Of a stretch of 16,085 nt of DNA, positions 6,171 to 13,723 are shown one piece after another. Within the stretch, counting starts at the first letter, position 1; each line of letters opens with the position of its first letter. The stretch lies in NCBI GenBank assembly GCA_902567145.1, contig CACFLM010000014.1:1-16085 (forward strand), written 5' to 3'. The notes beneath the pieces were generated by a model. It was not told the DNA's origin. It made no database searches and saw nothing but the letters and a program-made list of their open reading frames with translations. The stretch comes from an uncultured Alphaproteobacteria bacterium. GTDB taxonomy: Bacteria; Pseudomonadota; Alphaproteobacteria; TMED127. The position numbers and the translations under genes were made by a program.

Positions 6171-6333
6171 ATATTTTATTTTTATCAAACATATATTAAT
6201 CTGATATGAACAAAGAGTATTAAAGTTTGGGGTGAATGAAGGTCTCTCCACAATTAATTGAGGTTGATGCAGCTATATAAATTTATGAAAGCTTATAAAT
6301 TGAAAAACAAATTTTAATCACTAAACTCTCAAT

Positions 6334-7350
6334 ATGATCAAAAAAAATATCATTAAAAAATTTCTAAATGATGAGGTTCCATTTAAACAATTTGATAAGT
6401 ATTATGCTAATTTAGCTAAAAATCATCAAAATAGTTTGACAAAACCCAGAGGGAGTTTAGGTAAGTTGGAAGAATATGCGATATGGATGGCAGGATGGCA
6501 AAAAAGAAAAAAACCAAAAATGAATAATTTTCAGTGCCTTGTTTTTGTTGGAAACCATGGGGTATCTAAAAGAAATGTATCAGCTTATCCATCTGAAGTC
6601 ACGAAACAAATGGTAAAAAACTTCAAGAAAGGTGGGGCTGCAATTAATCAATTGTGTAATCTATCAAATACTGCACTATCAGTTATTCCTATAGATCTTG
6701 AAAAACCTACAAAAGATTTTTCAGAAGAAAAAGCAATGAGTTATAATGAAACATTTTCTGCAATGCAGTTAGGATATAATTCCGTTCCAAAAAAGTGTGA
6801 CTTATTAATACTCGGTGAGATGGGTATATCAAATACTACATCAGCAACAGCTATTTCTTGTGCTCTTTTTAACGCTTCAGTTAAAAAATGGACGGGATTA
6901 GGAACGGGCATATCGGAAAAAGATCTTAGAAACAAAATTTCTGTTATTAAAAAAGGATTAAAATTGCACGGAAGAAAATTTGATAGTGTAATTGAAATTT
7001 TATCCTCTTTTGGTGGAAGAGAGATGGCGGCAATTGCAGGGTCGGTTATTGCCGCAAGAGTAAGAGGAATACCCATATTATTAGATGGTTTCGTATCAAC
7101 TGCCTCTGCAGCCACTCTAACCATTTTTAACAAGAATATTCTAGAACATTGTCTAATCTCTCATGTATCAACAGAACCAGGTCACAAAGATATTATTTTT
7201 CGGTTAAGAATGAGACCTATACTAGATTTAAGCATGAGACTTGGAGAAGCAAGCGGTGCTGCTGTTGCTGCTCTAATAATAAAAGCTGCTTTAGCTACAC
7301 ACAATAAAATGGCAACATTTTTAGAAGCTGGCGTAAGCAAAAAAAATTAA
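6334..7350 (+). CDS. cobT: Nicotinate-nucleotide:dimethylbenzimidazole phosphoribosyltransferase
   Basis: CobT transfers phosphoribose from nicotinate mononucleotide to the lower-ligand base, normally 5,6-dimethylbenzimidazole, giving alpha-ribazole phosphate for the cobalamin nucleotide loop. The 338-residue length is normal. Visible family features are T-K-P-R-G-S-L-G-K-L-E (36-46), V-G-N-H-G-V (72-77), S-A-Y-P-S-E-V-T (83-90), G-G-A-A-I-N (100-105), L-G-E-M-G-I-S-N-T-T, L-L-D-G-F-V-S-T-A-A-like text, and R-L-G-E-A-S-G near the C-terminus with the likely catalytic base Glu305. The style of the N-terminal third is alphaproteobacterial. The stop is followed after 2 bp by cobS. No Shine-Dalgarno site precedes the ATG. 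Confidence 0.96.
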   Translation: MIKKNIIKKFLNDEVPFKQFDKYYANLAKNHQNSLTKPRGSLGKLEEYAIWMAGWQKRKKPKMNNFQCLVFVGNHGVSKRNVSAYPSEVTKQMVKNFKKGGAAINQLCNLSNTALSVIPIDLEKPTKDFSEEKAMSYNETFSAMQLGYNSVPKKCDLLILGEMGISNTTSATAISCALFNASVKKWTGLGTGISEKDLRNKISVIKKGLKLHGRKFDSVIEILSSFGGREMAAIAGSVIAARVRGIPILLDGFVSTASAATLTIFNKNILEHCLISHVSTEPGHKDIIFRLRMRPILDLSMRLGEASGAAVAALIIKAALATHNKMATFLEAGVSKKN

Positions 7351-7352
7351 TT

Positions 7353-8138
7353 ATGTGGATACTAATAAAAAATAAATATGTTAAAGATTTTTTTGCAACA
7401 GTTATGTTCTTTACACGAATACCAATTAATTGGTCTTTTTTTTCAGATAAAGCACCAGACTTAACAAAGGCTGCCTGGGCCTTTCCTCTTGCAGGATTTC
7501 TAATAGGTGGACTGTCAGGGGCGTTAGGTGATTTTTTAATTTTCTTTGGATTACCAACTTTTTTATCTTGTGTGATTGCAATTAGTCTGAGTATTTTTTT
7601 GACTGGAGCATTTCATGAGGATGGATTAGCTGATACTGCAGATGGCTTGGGGGCCGGGGGATCTCCTAAAAGAATTAATGAAATTATTCATGATAGTCGT
7701 TTAGGAACATATGGAGTCGTTTCATTAATCTTAGGGTTACTAACTAGACTAGGATTGTTGTTAACTTTAGTTGAATACGGATACTCGTTAGTAACTATAC
7801 TATCAGTTGGCTTTGCCTCTGGTAAATTAGCAATTATTTTTTCGAGAAATTTTTTTATTAACTCAAGATTTGCTAAAGTAGGAAGTATTGTTGGAATAGT
7901 TTCACATAAGAATTTATTTTTAGCTACTATGATTTGGATTGTACCTACATCAGTAATATTTCCTTTTTATGGGATCTTACTTGGTGCGATGTTGATGGCA
8001 ATAATAATTTATATAATGGGATTAAAGTCCAAAAAAGCATTAGGAGGAATAACAGGAGACATTTTAGGAGCAATTGCATTTTTAACAGAGGTGGTGTTTC
8101 TATTAGGGATTATCATTGTAACGGTTAATGTAAATTGA
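7353..8138 (+). CDS. cobS: Adenosylcobinamide-GDP ribazoletransferase (cobalamin synthase)
   Basis: CobS is the integral-membrane enzyme that joins adenosylcobinamide-GDP to alpha-ribazole or its phosphate, completing cobalamin or its 5'-phosphate. The 261-residue protein is hydrophobic with several membrane helices. The family's acidic signature H-E-D-G-L-A-D-T-A-D-G-L-G lies at about 88-100, and H-D-S-R-L-G-T-Y-G (113-121) follows. F-T-R-I-P near residue 20 and A-W-A-F-P-L-A-G (41-48) also match. It starts 2 bp after cobT and its TGA overlaps the TTG start of cobC, so the three are cotranscribed. Confidence 0.95.
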   Translation: MWILIKNKYVKDFFATVMFFTRIPINWSFFSDKAPDLTKAAWAFPLAGFLIGGLSGALGDFLIFFGLPTFLSCVIAISLSIFLTGAFHEDGLADTADGLGAGGSPKRINEIIHDSRLGTYGVVSLILGLLTRLGLLLTLVEYGYSLVTILSVGFASGKLAIIFSRNFFINSRFAKVGSIVGIVSHKNLFLATMIWIVPTSVIFPFYGILLGAMLMAIIIYIMGLKSKKALGGITGDILGAIAFLTEVVFLLGIIIVTVNVN

Positions 8139-8755
8139 TTAAGCCAGCAAAATTATATTTAATTCGACATGCACCTGTAAAACAGATGAAGGGTTTTTTC
8201 CCAAAGCATAACTCTGATGCAATTATAAAAAACAATCAGCTAAAAATGTTAGCAACTTTAATCCCAAATAATTGTGTATGGTATGTTAGTCCATTAAGAA
8301 GAGCAATTCAAACTGCAGAGGCTTTATCAAAATATGTAGCTTATTCTAAAATGGTGCGTGAAAATAAACTAATTGAACAAAATTTTGGTGATTGGTCAGG
8401 AAAAAAAATTTCTGAAGTTTGGAAAATTTTAAAAAAAAATCAAACTAAACATAATTTTTCATTTATTTCGCCCGATGTTTCTCCTCCTAATGGAGAAAGC
8501 TTTAAAGAACAAACTAAGAGGGTTGGAATTTGGCTTAAAAATTTAAATGTATTAAAAGGTAAAAGTACAGTGATTATTTCACACGCAGGAACTATAAGAT
8601 CAATATTATTACATGCTTTAAAAATCAAACATGATTATGCAATTGGAATAGAGATACTTCATCAAAGTCTAAATATCTTAGAGATGATTAATAATAATGA
8701 TAATAAATACAAAGGTGGTAGATTCCGTTTGATAGCTTTAAACAAAGAAGTCTAA
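8135..8755 (+). CDS. cobC: Alpha-ribazole phosphatase-like histidine phosphatase
   Basis: This histidine phosphatase-superfamily enzyme has 206 residues. L-I-R-H-A-P-V carries the nucleophilic His12, S-P-L-R-R-A-I-Q-T-A (52-61) the phosphate-binding arginine, L-I-E-Q-N-F-G-D-W-S-G (79-89) the probable acid Glu81, and I-I-S-H-A-G-T (148-153) the second histidine, His150. Members next to cobS and cobT normally remove the phosphate from alpha-ribazole phosphate, or act on the cobalamin phosphate, in nucleotide-loop assembly. The context makes that assignment likely, because sequence alone does not separate it from other small phosphatases. The start is TTG at 8135, forming a TTGA overlap with the cobS stop; no ATG gives the R-H motif at the right distance. 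Confidence 0.86.
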   Translation: MIKPAKLYLIRHAPVKQMKGFFPKHNSDAIIKNNQLKMLATLIPNNCVWYVSPLRRAIQTAEALSKYVAYSKMVRENKLIEQNFGDWSGKKISEVWKILKKNQTKHNFSFISPDVSPPNGESFKEQTKRVGIWLKNLNVLKGKSTVIISHAGTIRSILLHALKIKHDYAIGIEILHQSLNILEMINNNDNKYKGGRFRLIALNKEV

Positions 8756-8976
8756 CTATTTTAGGTATAAGAAACCAATTTAAAGCTCGTAGAGGCAAAG
8801 AAATCATAGGCTTTTGGCCGCGTCTGGCTTTAAATAGAGAAACAGTATGTTAATTTTTTACTTTAAAAAAAAATAATTATTTTACGTAAAAATAGTTCGT
8901 TATAAAATAAATAATTATTTTTCACTTGCTTATTTTTATATCACATGAACTAAGTAAATTTCTAATATAATTTACG
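8756..8976 (+). other. Intergenic region with potential long stem-loop and AT repeats
   Basis: No confident gene is seen. ATTTAAAGC (8778-8786) is perfectly inverted at 8827-8835. Inside it, AGA/TCT and AAAG/CTTT can extend the pairing with small bulges, so a structured RNA or processing hairpin downstream of cobC is possible; no U-run follows directly, which argues against a simple terminator. From about 8850 the DNA is nearly all A/T and includes two copies of the palindrome AAATAATTATTT-like sequence (around 8871-8882 and 8907-8920) and TTTACGTAAA. Confidence 0.4.
8966..8971 (+). promoter_or_regulatory. Possible -10 box of the helicase gene
   Basis: A perfect TATAAT ends 5 nt before the helicase ATG, so a transcript starting the usual 6-8 nt further on would be nearly leaderless. 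No convincing -35 hexamer is seen at 17 bp. In such AT-rich DNA the match could be chance. Confidence 0.35.
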
Positions 8977-10109
8977 ATGGAAAACTTTCATAAACTTGGA
9001 ATTTCTAAAGAAATTCTTTCAAATCTAAAGTTTTTAAACCTTTTGAAGCCAACTCCTGTTCAACAACAGGCAATTCGACCAGGTTTTGAAGGCAAGGATA
9101 TTTTAGCAATTGCAAACACAGGAACAGGTAAAACTGCAGCATTTGGTATACCGATTATAGAAAGACTAAACAAAAATAAATCATTATCAGCAATAATTCT
9201 TACTCCAACAAGAGAATTAGCTGTCCAAGTTGGCAAACATTTAAGAGATTTGATGGGCAAAAGTATAAAAATTAAGACTGCAGTTTTAATTGGAGGAGAT
9301 TCCATAAAAAAAACAAATAGAATTAATCAAACAAAAACCAAGAATATTTATCGGGACACCCGGCAGAATAAATGATCATATAACAAGAAAAACTCTAAAC
9401 CTTAATAATATCAATATTTTAGTTCTTGATGAAACTGATAGAATGCTAGACTTAGGGTTTATTAATCAAATACAAAAAATTATAAATTTTTTGCCCAAAA
9501 ATAGACAAACTCTACTTTTTACAGCTACCTTGCCAAATAATATAAAAAGTATTTCAGAAAAATATTTAAATGATCCACTTAAAATCACAGTTGACACTAA
9601 AGAAAATATTCTCAGAAATATTGAGCATAGTGTTCTTAGCATTAAACAAGCTGACAAATACGAAAAATTATTAGAAGAACTTCATACAAGACAAGGAAGT
9701 ATATTAGTTTTCATGAAAACCAAACATAGTTCTAAAAGAATTTATTTGAAACTACAAAAAGATGGTGTATCAGTAAATGCAATACATGGTAATGTAAGAC
9801 AAAATAAACGTTTAAATATTTTAAATAAATTCAGAAATCAAAAATTTACAGTTTTGATTGCAACTGATATTGCAGCTAGAGATTAATATTCCCCATAGAG
9901 TTGAGAAGATAACTTATGAAAATAGTATATCCGAGAATGCAGTTATACAAGTTGAAGGATACCTTCAACGTTGTGTTTTTGATAATACAATTAACCTTAA
10001 GGAAATGCTTAGAAACTCTGTTACTGGTCCATATCTAAATAGTTGTATCAAAGACAAACAATGGCGATTCAAGCAGCAAGTAATGTTGATTTTTCTTTCG
10101 AAAGATTAA
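8977..10109 (+). pseudogene. DEAD-box RNA helicase pseudogene
   Basis: This was an ATP-dependent RNA helicase and is now split over three frames. Frame one has the Q motif (P-T-P-V-Q), Walker A A-N-T-G-T-G-K-T (46-53) and P-T-R-E-L, then runs to a stop at 9375. Removing one A from the A8 tract at 9306-9313 restores K-K-Q-I-E-L-I-K-Q-K-P-R-I-F-I-G-T-P-G-R, the expected text, so the break is a single-base gain there. Frame two continues with motif II as D-E-T-D, T-A-T, V-F-M-K-T and A-T-D-I-A-A-R, then stops at 9886 where G-x-D/N-I-P-H is expected. Frame three carries I-N-I-P-H-R-V-E-K-I-T-Y-E and S-E-N-A-V, decayed motif V text; a clear H-R-I-G-R-T-G-R is missing. After about 9950 nothing is recognisable. 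The several independent lesions argue for true decay rather than one sequencing error. Confidence 0.88.
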
Positions 10110-10158
10110 TATTTATGTCTGAAGGAACTTCTATCAATAGTAAATATAATTATTTAAC

Positions 10159-10164
10159 TATAAT
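10159..10164 (+). promoter_or_regulatory. Possible -10 box of the transporter gene
   Basis: TATAAT ends 9 nt before the ATG at 10174, which would give a very short or absent 5' leader, as for the helicase. No good -35 hexamer is visible. Confidence 0.35.
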
Positions 10165-10173
10165 TTGTTATTC

Positions 10174-11409
10174 ATGTTTATGAAAAGGGTTTTATTAGCT
10201 GCTATACCGGAGCTTAGTATAGGTGTATTCTTAATATTTAGCTCAAGTATCGGGCAGACGTTCTTTATTTCTCTTTTTTCTGGTGAAATAAGAAATGAAT
10301 TTAACCTCTCTCATGGAATGTTTGGAATATTTTATTCAGCAGCAACACTTGTAAGCGCAATAGTTTTTTTTTGGCTAGGCAAACTTACAGACCAATTCAA
10401 TTTGACTTTGCTTGGACTAGTAACTCTAGGAGCATTAAGTGGGTTTGCATTTTTACTATCAAGTGCTGAAACAATTCTTATACTTTTTTTATCTTTATTA
10501 GGTCTTCGCTTATTCGGTCAAAGTATGCTTGGGCATATAGCAATAACTGCTATGGCTCGTTGGTTTTCTGAGAAAAGGGGCCGTGCTTTGAGTATCGCAT
10601 TATTGGGACACCCGATTGGAGAGGCCTTGTTACCCTCTCTAATTATTTATTTTTTATTACAGTTTACTTGGCGTGAAATTTGGTTGGGAATAGGCATAAT
10701 TATAATTATTATTATTCTACCTCTAGTTTACTGGCTTGGAAGATATCTAAAATCTCGTCAGTTTTGTCGATCTAATAATAGTTCTTTGGAATCAAAAAAT
10801 ATTTTAAATGTGTCTTGGAATCGTTCACAAGTACTAAAAGATTTACGATTTTACCAAATAATACCTGGACTTCTTGCATCTCCATTCATTATAACAGGAG
10901 TTTTTTTTCATCAAATACATTTAGTTGAAACAAAATCTTGGTCAATCACACTATTTGCATACTGTTATCCACTTTTTGCGTTAAGCGTGATTGGGATTAC
11001 TTTTGGTACCGGTTGGCTAGTGGATCGTTTTAGCACAGTACATTTATTACGATTTTTTTTATTACCTCTCGCTTTTGGGTTGCTACTATTAGCTAGCACA
11101 GATAACACCTACGTTGCACCTGTATTTATGATCTTAATGGGTACATCTAGTGGAGCTGCAACTATTATTATAAGTTCTATATGGGTTGAGCTTTATGGAA
11201 TTAATTATCTTGGTTCAATTAGAGCTATGTGTTTTGCCATGGTTGTGCTATCTACCTCTATCTCGCCAGCACTGATGGGGTTGTTATTAGACAAAGGTGT
11301 GTCATTAGATGTTCAATTTATTATATTTGCTATTTATATTTTTATCTGTTCAATAAGTTTCGGAATTATCACACCCAATCTTCAAATTACTCGATCCCCT
11401 CCTTCATAA
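10174..11409 (+). CDS. Major facilitator superfamily transporter
   Basis: This is a 411-residue inner-membrane carrier with about twelve hydrophobic segments, the normal length for the superfamily. Family marks are F-F-I-S-L-F-S-G-E-I-R near the first loop, the loop 2-3 signature W-L-G-K-L-T-D-Q-F, its half-repeat G-W-L-V-D-R-F-S in the second half, and a charged middle loop around S-R-Q-F-C-R-S. The overall style resembles the monocarboxylate/oxalate-type branch; substrate cannot be read from sequence. I chose the ATG at 10174; a TTG at 10165 would add three residues and an ATG at 10180 would remove two. It follows the helicase pseudogene and converges on the dioxygenase gene, so it seems to be its own transcription unit. 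Confidence 0.88.
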   Translation: MFMKRVLLAAIPELSIGVFLIFSSSIGQTFFISLFSGEIRNEFNLSHGMFGIFYSAATLVSAIVFFWLGKLTDQFNLTLLGLVTLGALSGFAFLLSSAETILILFLSLLGLRLFGQSMLGHIAITAMARWFSEKRGRALSIALLGHPIGEALLPSLIIYFLLQFTWREIWLGIGIIIIIIILPLVYWLGRYLKSRQFCRSNNSSLESKNILNVSWNRSQVLKDLRFYQIIPGLLASPFIITGVFFHQIHLVETKSWSITLFAYCYPLFALSVIGITFGTGWLVDRFSTVHLLRFFLLPLAFGLLLLASTDNTYVAPVFMILMGTSSGAATIIISSIWVELYGINYLGSIRAMCFAMVVLSTSISPALMGLLLDKGVSLDVQFIIFAIYIFICSISFGIITPNLQITRSPPS

Positions 11410-11430
11410 ATATTACTAAAATTGACTAAC

Positions 11431-11454
11431 TTAAGAGGAATATTATTTTCTTAA
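11431..11454. terminator. Weak inverted repeat between convergent genes
   Basis: TTAAGA and TCTTAA form the base of a possible hairpin, extended by G-T wobbles, in the 122-bp gap between the transporter and the dioxygenase gene. Stem strength is low and no clean U-run follows, so termination here is uncertain. Confidence 0.25.
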
Positions 11455-11531
11455 TAGTTTAAAAATAAAAAAAGAATCAATAAAACTTTCATAATTATTT
11501 ATAAAAACATTTAATTTTTTACTAAATTTTA

Positions 11532-12530
11532 TTATATAGGCCAACAAATAGGGTTTAAATTACTTGAAACAATTTCACCTGGTTTCGTTGCAGGAATAAA
11601 TTTTTTCCAATCCCCTGAAACCATAGTAGGATCATTTACAACACGAGCACCATCTGCAAAGTATGTATTGGCTAAAACAATCCGACTTTGGGTTGTTTTA
11701 TTTTCTGAGGCGGTGTGAAAACTTAGGTTGTGGTGAAAACTTACCTCACCTAATTCAAAAGGTTCTTCAACAATTGAAACTTGCTTGGCCTTAAAAATAT
11801 CATTTATCTTTTTATCGTAACTTGTATCAAATTCATTGAATTTAATATTTTGCACAAGCTTGTAAACATCTAATGGCTTTGCAAAGGTTAACGGACCCAT
11901 TTCAACCGGAATAGCTTGAGCTGGAATCCATACAGTTATAACATCATTAGTCTCTAAAGGAAAATGATGATCATCGTAGTGCCAAGGTGTACGACCACAA
12001 CCCGATTCTTTAACCAAGGCGTTATCATGATAAAGACGAATTTTTTTTACAGAAAGTAAATCGGCACAAATTTTTGTTATTCGAGAGCTAAAAACAAATT
12101 CTCTGATTAAAGAATTTTCTAACCACATCATTTCAAGGCTTAAGAAACGATTTCTTTTGTTTTCACTATAATTTTTAAATGTCTTTTTTAAAAGTGATAG
12201 AATTTCACAACGTAGAACTTGGATCACAGCTGGTGTTAAAATATTCTTTAATTTAATGAAACCATTTCTTTGAAAAGTTTTGATGTTATTTATTGTTAAG
12301 TTGTATGGTTTTGAGAGTTCTTTCTTTAAATTAGTTTTGGAAGAATATTTTAGTTTTGGCGGCTCAGCTAACTCTAACAAAGTATCTTTTGTGTTTGAAT
12401 TTGAGTTGTCAGCCAGAGAAACATACCAATCCCACCAAGCTTGATTATCCTTATCCCAAGCCTTATTTTCGCTTTTAATAGATTCACTAGATTCAAGGAA
12501 AGTTTGTTTTTTTAATTTTTTTTTTATCAT
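11532..12530 (-). CDS. Phytanoyl-CoA dioxygenase (PhyH) family oxygenase
   Basis: This is an Fe(II)/2-oxoglutarate-dependent oxygenase of 332 residues. The iron-binding triad is visible as H184-x-D186 in P-W-H-Y-D-D-H-H-F and distal H272 in F-H-T-A-S-E-N. Arg283 in Q-S-R-I-V-L is placed to hold 2-oxoglutarate. P-V-E-M-G-P-L-T-F (208-216) and a C-terminal S-G-D-W-K-K-F-I-P-A...P-G-E-I also match bacterial PhyH-family proteins. The N-terminal 80 residues are polar and include N-Q-A-W-W-D-W-Y. Relatives hydroxylate diverse small molecules, and the substrate here is unknown. It lies 71 bp downstream of the lipoprotein gene on the same strand and may be cotranscribed with it. No ribosome binding site is evident. 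Confidence 0.88.
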   Translation of the reverse strand: MIKKKLKKQTFLESSESIKSENKAWDKDNQAWWDWYVSLADNSNSNTKDTLLELAEPPKLKYSSKTNLKKELSKPYNLTINNIKTFQRNGFIKLKNILTPAVIQVLRCEILSLLKKTFKNYSENKRNRFLSLEMMWLENSLIREFVFSSRITKICADLLSVKKIRLYHDNALVKESGCGRTPWHYDDHHFPLETNDVITVWIPAQAIPVEMGPLTFAKPLDVYKLVQNIKFNEFDTSYDKKINDIFKAKQVSIVEEPFELGEVSFHHNLSFHTASENKTTQSRIVLANTYFADGARVVNDPTMVSGDWKKFIPATKPGEIVSSNLNPICWPI

Positions 12531-12564
12531 ATTTTAATATCTAACTATAATTTTCATGATTTCA

Positions 12565-12634
12565 AATGATAATTCCTATCTCTCTACTACTATCTAAAGA
12601 ACTAAATTCCTTGTTTTTTAGAAACTTGCTTTTT
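12565..12634. repeat. Repeat copy 1: 3' end of the lipoprotein gene and flank
   Basis: This roughly 70-bp stretch covers the last dozen codons of the lipoprotein gene and the bases after its stop. By eye it aligns with 13596-13664 at about 70 percent identity, best at its two ends (AATGATAATT on one side, TTTAGAA and CTTG on the other). Confidence 0.6.
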
Positions 12635-13519
12635 TAATTTATTGCTGATGCTTCTTCCTAAAGAAACAGTTTTAAAATCCTCTGCATAGTCTCGAAGATT
12701 ACTAATGATTATATCTCGTTGTTCCTTTGACGAACTCTTTAATATGTTTACAATCAACCCATTAAACCGGTCTAAAGATTCCTCTGAGAAAATCTGAAAG
12801 GTTGGATTGGTTATCAAATGACCGCGTAACAAAAGCTTATTTAGATAAGCCGTTAATTCAGCTTCAGCTGGCTTTGTCCTAAGAAATCTAATAAAAACTT
12901 TTTGACGAACTGTCCGGTTATGCAAGCGAATTCTTGACTCACCTAAGGTGGCTCGAGAATGAGCTTCAAGTAATACCACTTGTGTATTGTTAAGGTCTCC
13001 GAGAAATCTGTTAAAATTCGATGTCAACCGCTTCAATCGCTTTTCATATAAAAAGTCTTCAGGTTTAGAAAGATCAATTATGCGTTCTTGTTGTCGCGTT
13101 AGCATTTTTTTTTCCATGAATTCAATGCCTTCAATCGTTTGATACCGAATAAGGAATCTTGAAGCGTACGGTGTTAAACCAGCAACTGTTTCTTTTATGA
13201 GAGAACGTCCGTTTTCTAAGATTTTAGAAATATCAGAGGAGTCATATTGTTCCATTTCAACTATATCTGCTATATCTGTGAGGTAAGTTGCATATTTTGG
13301 TAACATGGATGTTTTATGCCAGACGATCATTTCTGATACCTGTTGACTCAGCACTACTTCTTCCTCTATATCTAGATCAAGGAAATAAGCGACTTCATCT
13401 TCAATAAAATTGTCAACAAACGTGTATACAAGCCGTGTACTTGAGCAGGCCGTTAGGAGACTAATTAGTCCCACCAAAATCAAGACTTTAAAATTATTTA
13501 GGTGTAAAAAAAAATTCAT
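12602..13519 (-). CDS. DUF6279-type lipoprotein
   Basis: This is a predicted lipoprotein of 305 residues. A hydrophobic signal peptide (residues 10-24) ends in a lipobox L-L-T-A-C with Cys25 as the lipidated residue, followed by S-S-T-R-L-V-Y. The rest is helical and polar, with D-L-D-I-E-E-E and I-V-W-H-K-T...L-P-K-Y-A, the pattern of the DUF6279 family, for which no function is established. Ser and Ser after the cysteine do not give the inner-membrane Asp signal, so an outer-membrane location is plausible. I chose the ATG at 13519, preceded by a G-rich stretch; a TTG at 13528 would add three residues. It probably heads a short unit with the dioxygenase gene. Confidence 0.85.
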   Translation of the reverse strand: MNFFLHLNNFKVLILVGLISLLTACSSTRLVYTFVDNFIEDEVAYFLDLDIEEEVVLSQQVSEMIVWHKTSMLPKYATYLTDIADIVEMEQYDSSDISKILENGRSLIKETVAGLTPYASRFLIRYQTIEGIEFMEKKMLTRQQERIIDLSKPEDFLYEKRLKRLTSNFNRFLGDLNNTQVVLLEAHSRATLGESRIRLHNRTVRQKVFIRFLRTKPAEAELTAYLNKLLLRGHLITNPTFQIFSEESLDRFNGLIVNILKSSSKEQRDIIISNLRDYAEDFKTVSLGRSISNKLKKQVSKKQGI

Positions 13520-13595
13520 AACCCCCAAGCTTACCCCGCATTTAAATGGATATCCAAAATAAAATCAATATTTCTTTGGTTTTTTAATGCTTTTT

Positions 13596-13697
13596 AATGA
13601 TAATTTCTGTCTCACCATACAATATAGAAACTCAAGATTCCCTATTCTTTAGAAGCTTGATTTTGTATTTTTATACCCCAAAATTACCCCCTATAAA
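13596..13697. repeat. Repeat copy 2: degenerate lipoprotein-gene ends fused together
   Basis: Positions 13596-13664 resemble the lipoprotein gene's 3' end and flank (12565-12634). Directly beside it, 13671-13697 resembles the gene's own 5' leader at about 13517-13545: both read ATA, then CCCCAA, TTACCCC and an A/T tail, with the leader's CATA (start ATG complement) changed to TATA. The coding body between the two ends is missing, as expected if a tandem copy lost its interior. The rest of the 13520-13723 gap contains no gene. Confidence 0.5.
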
Positions 13698-13723
13698 TAT
13701 ATTGAACCGGGGGAGAATAAATA

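Larger units (their letters stand above)
6037..6333. other. 297-bp non-coding boundary between nuclease island and cobalamin operon
   Basis: I see no gene here. The stretch must contain the promoters of the leftward small-gene operon and of rightward cobT. Its left half holds CTGT-N5-ACAG (6098-6110 region) and two copies of an AACG...CGTT element. Its middle holds a 14-bp palindrome and the 9-bp inverted repeat CACCCCAAA / TTTGGGGTG (6153-6161 and 6226-6234). Its right half holds CAATTAATTG (6251-6260) and the inverted arms AATTTAT / ATAAATT (6280-6286 and 6295-6301). No cobalamin-riboswitch core is recognisable before cobT. Confidence 0.6.

Noticed and set aside
6226..6262. tRNA end or attachment site at GGTCTCTCCA
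   Set aside because: No cloverleaf or T-arm consensus can be formed, and no integrase or second copy is present.
6037..6333. Cobalamin riboswitch ahead of cobT
   Set aside because: I looked for the B12-box type core and found only AT-rich inverted repeats; nothing in the leader matches.
6741..7133. 130-aa minus-strand frame
   Set aside because: It lies entirely inside cobT, whose reading is unambiguous.
8722..8853. Short plus-strand frame after cobC including G-F-W-P-R-L-A-L-N
   Set aside because: It has no usable start codon or ribosome site and no family I recognise, so I kept it only as an alternative reading of the stem-loop region.
9858..10109. Separate 83-aa gene
   Set aside because: Its apparent start is a TTG inside the helicase motif V region and its first half is decayed helicase sequence in a shifted frame.
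11229..11429. 66-aa plus-strand frame
   Set aside because: It is out of frame within the 3' end of the transporter gene, which has clear membrane-segment coding.
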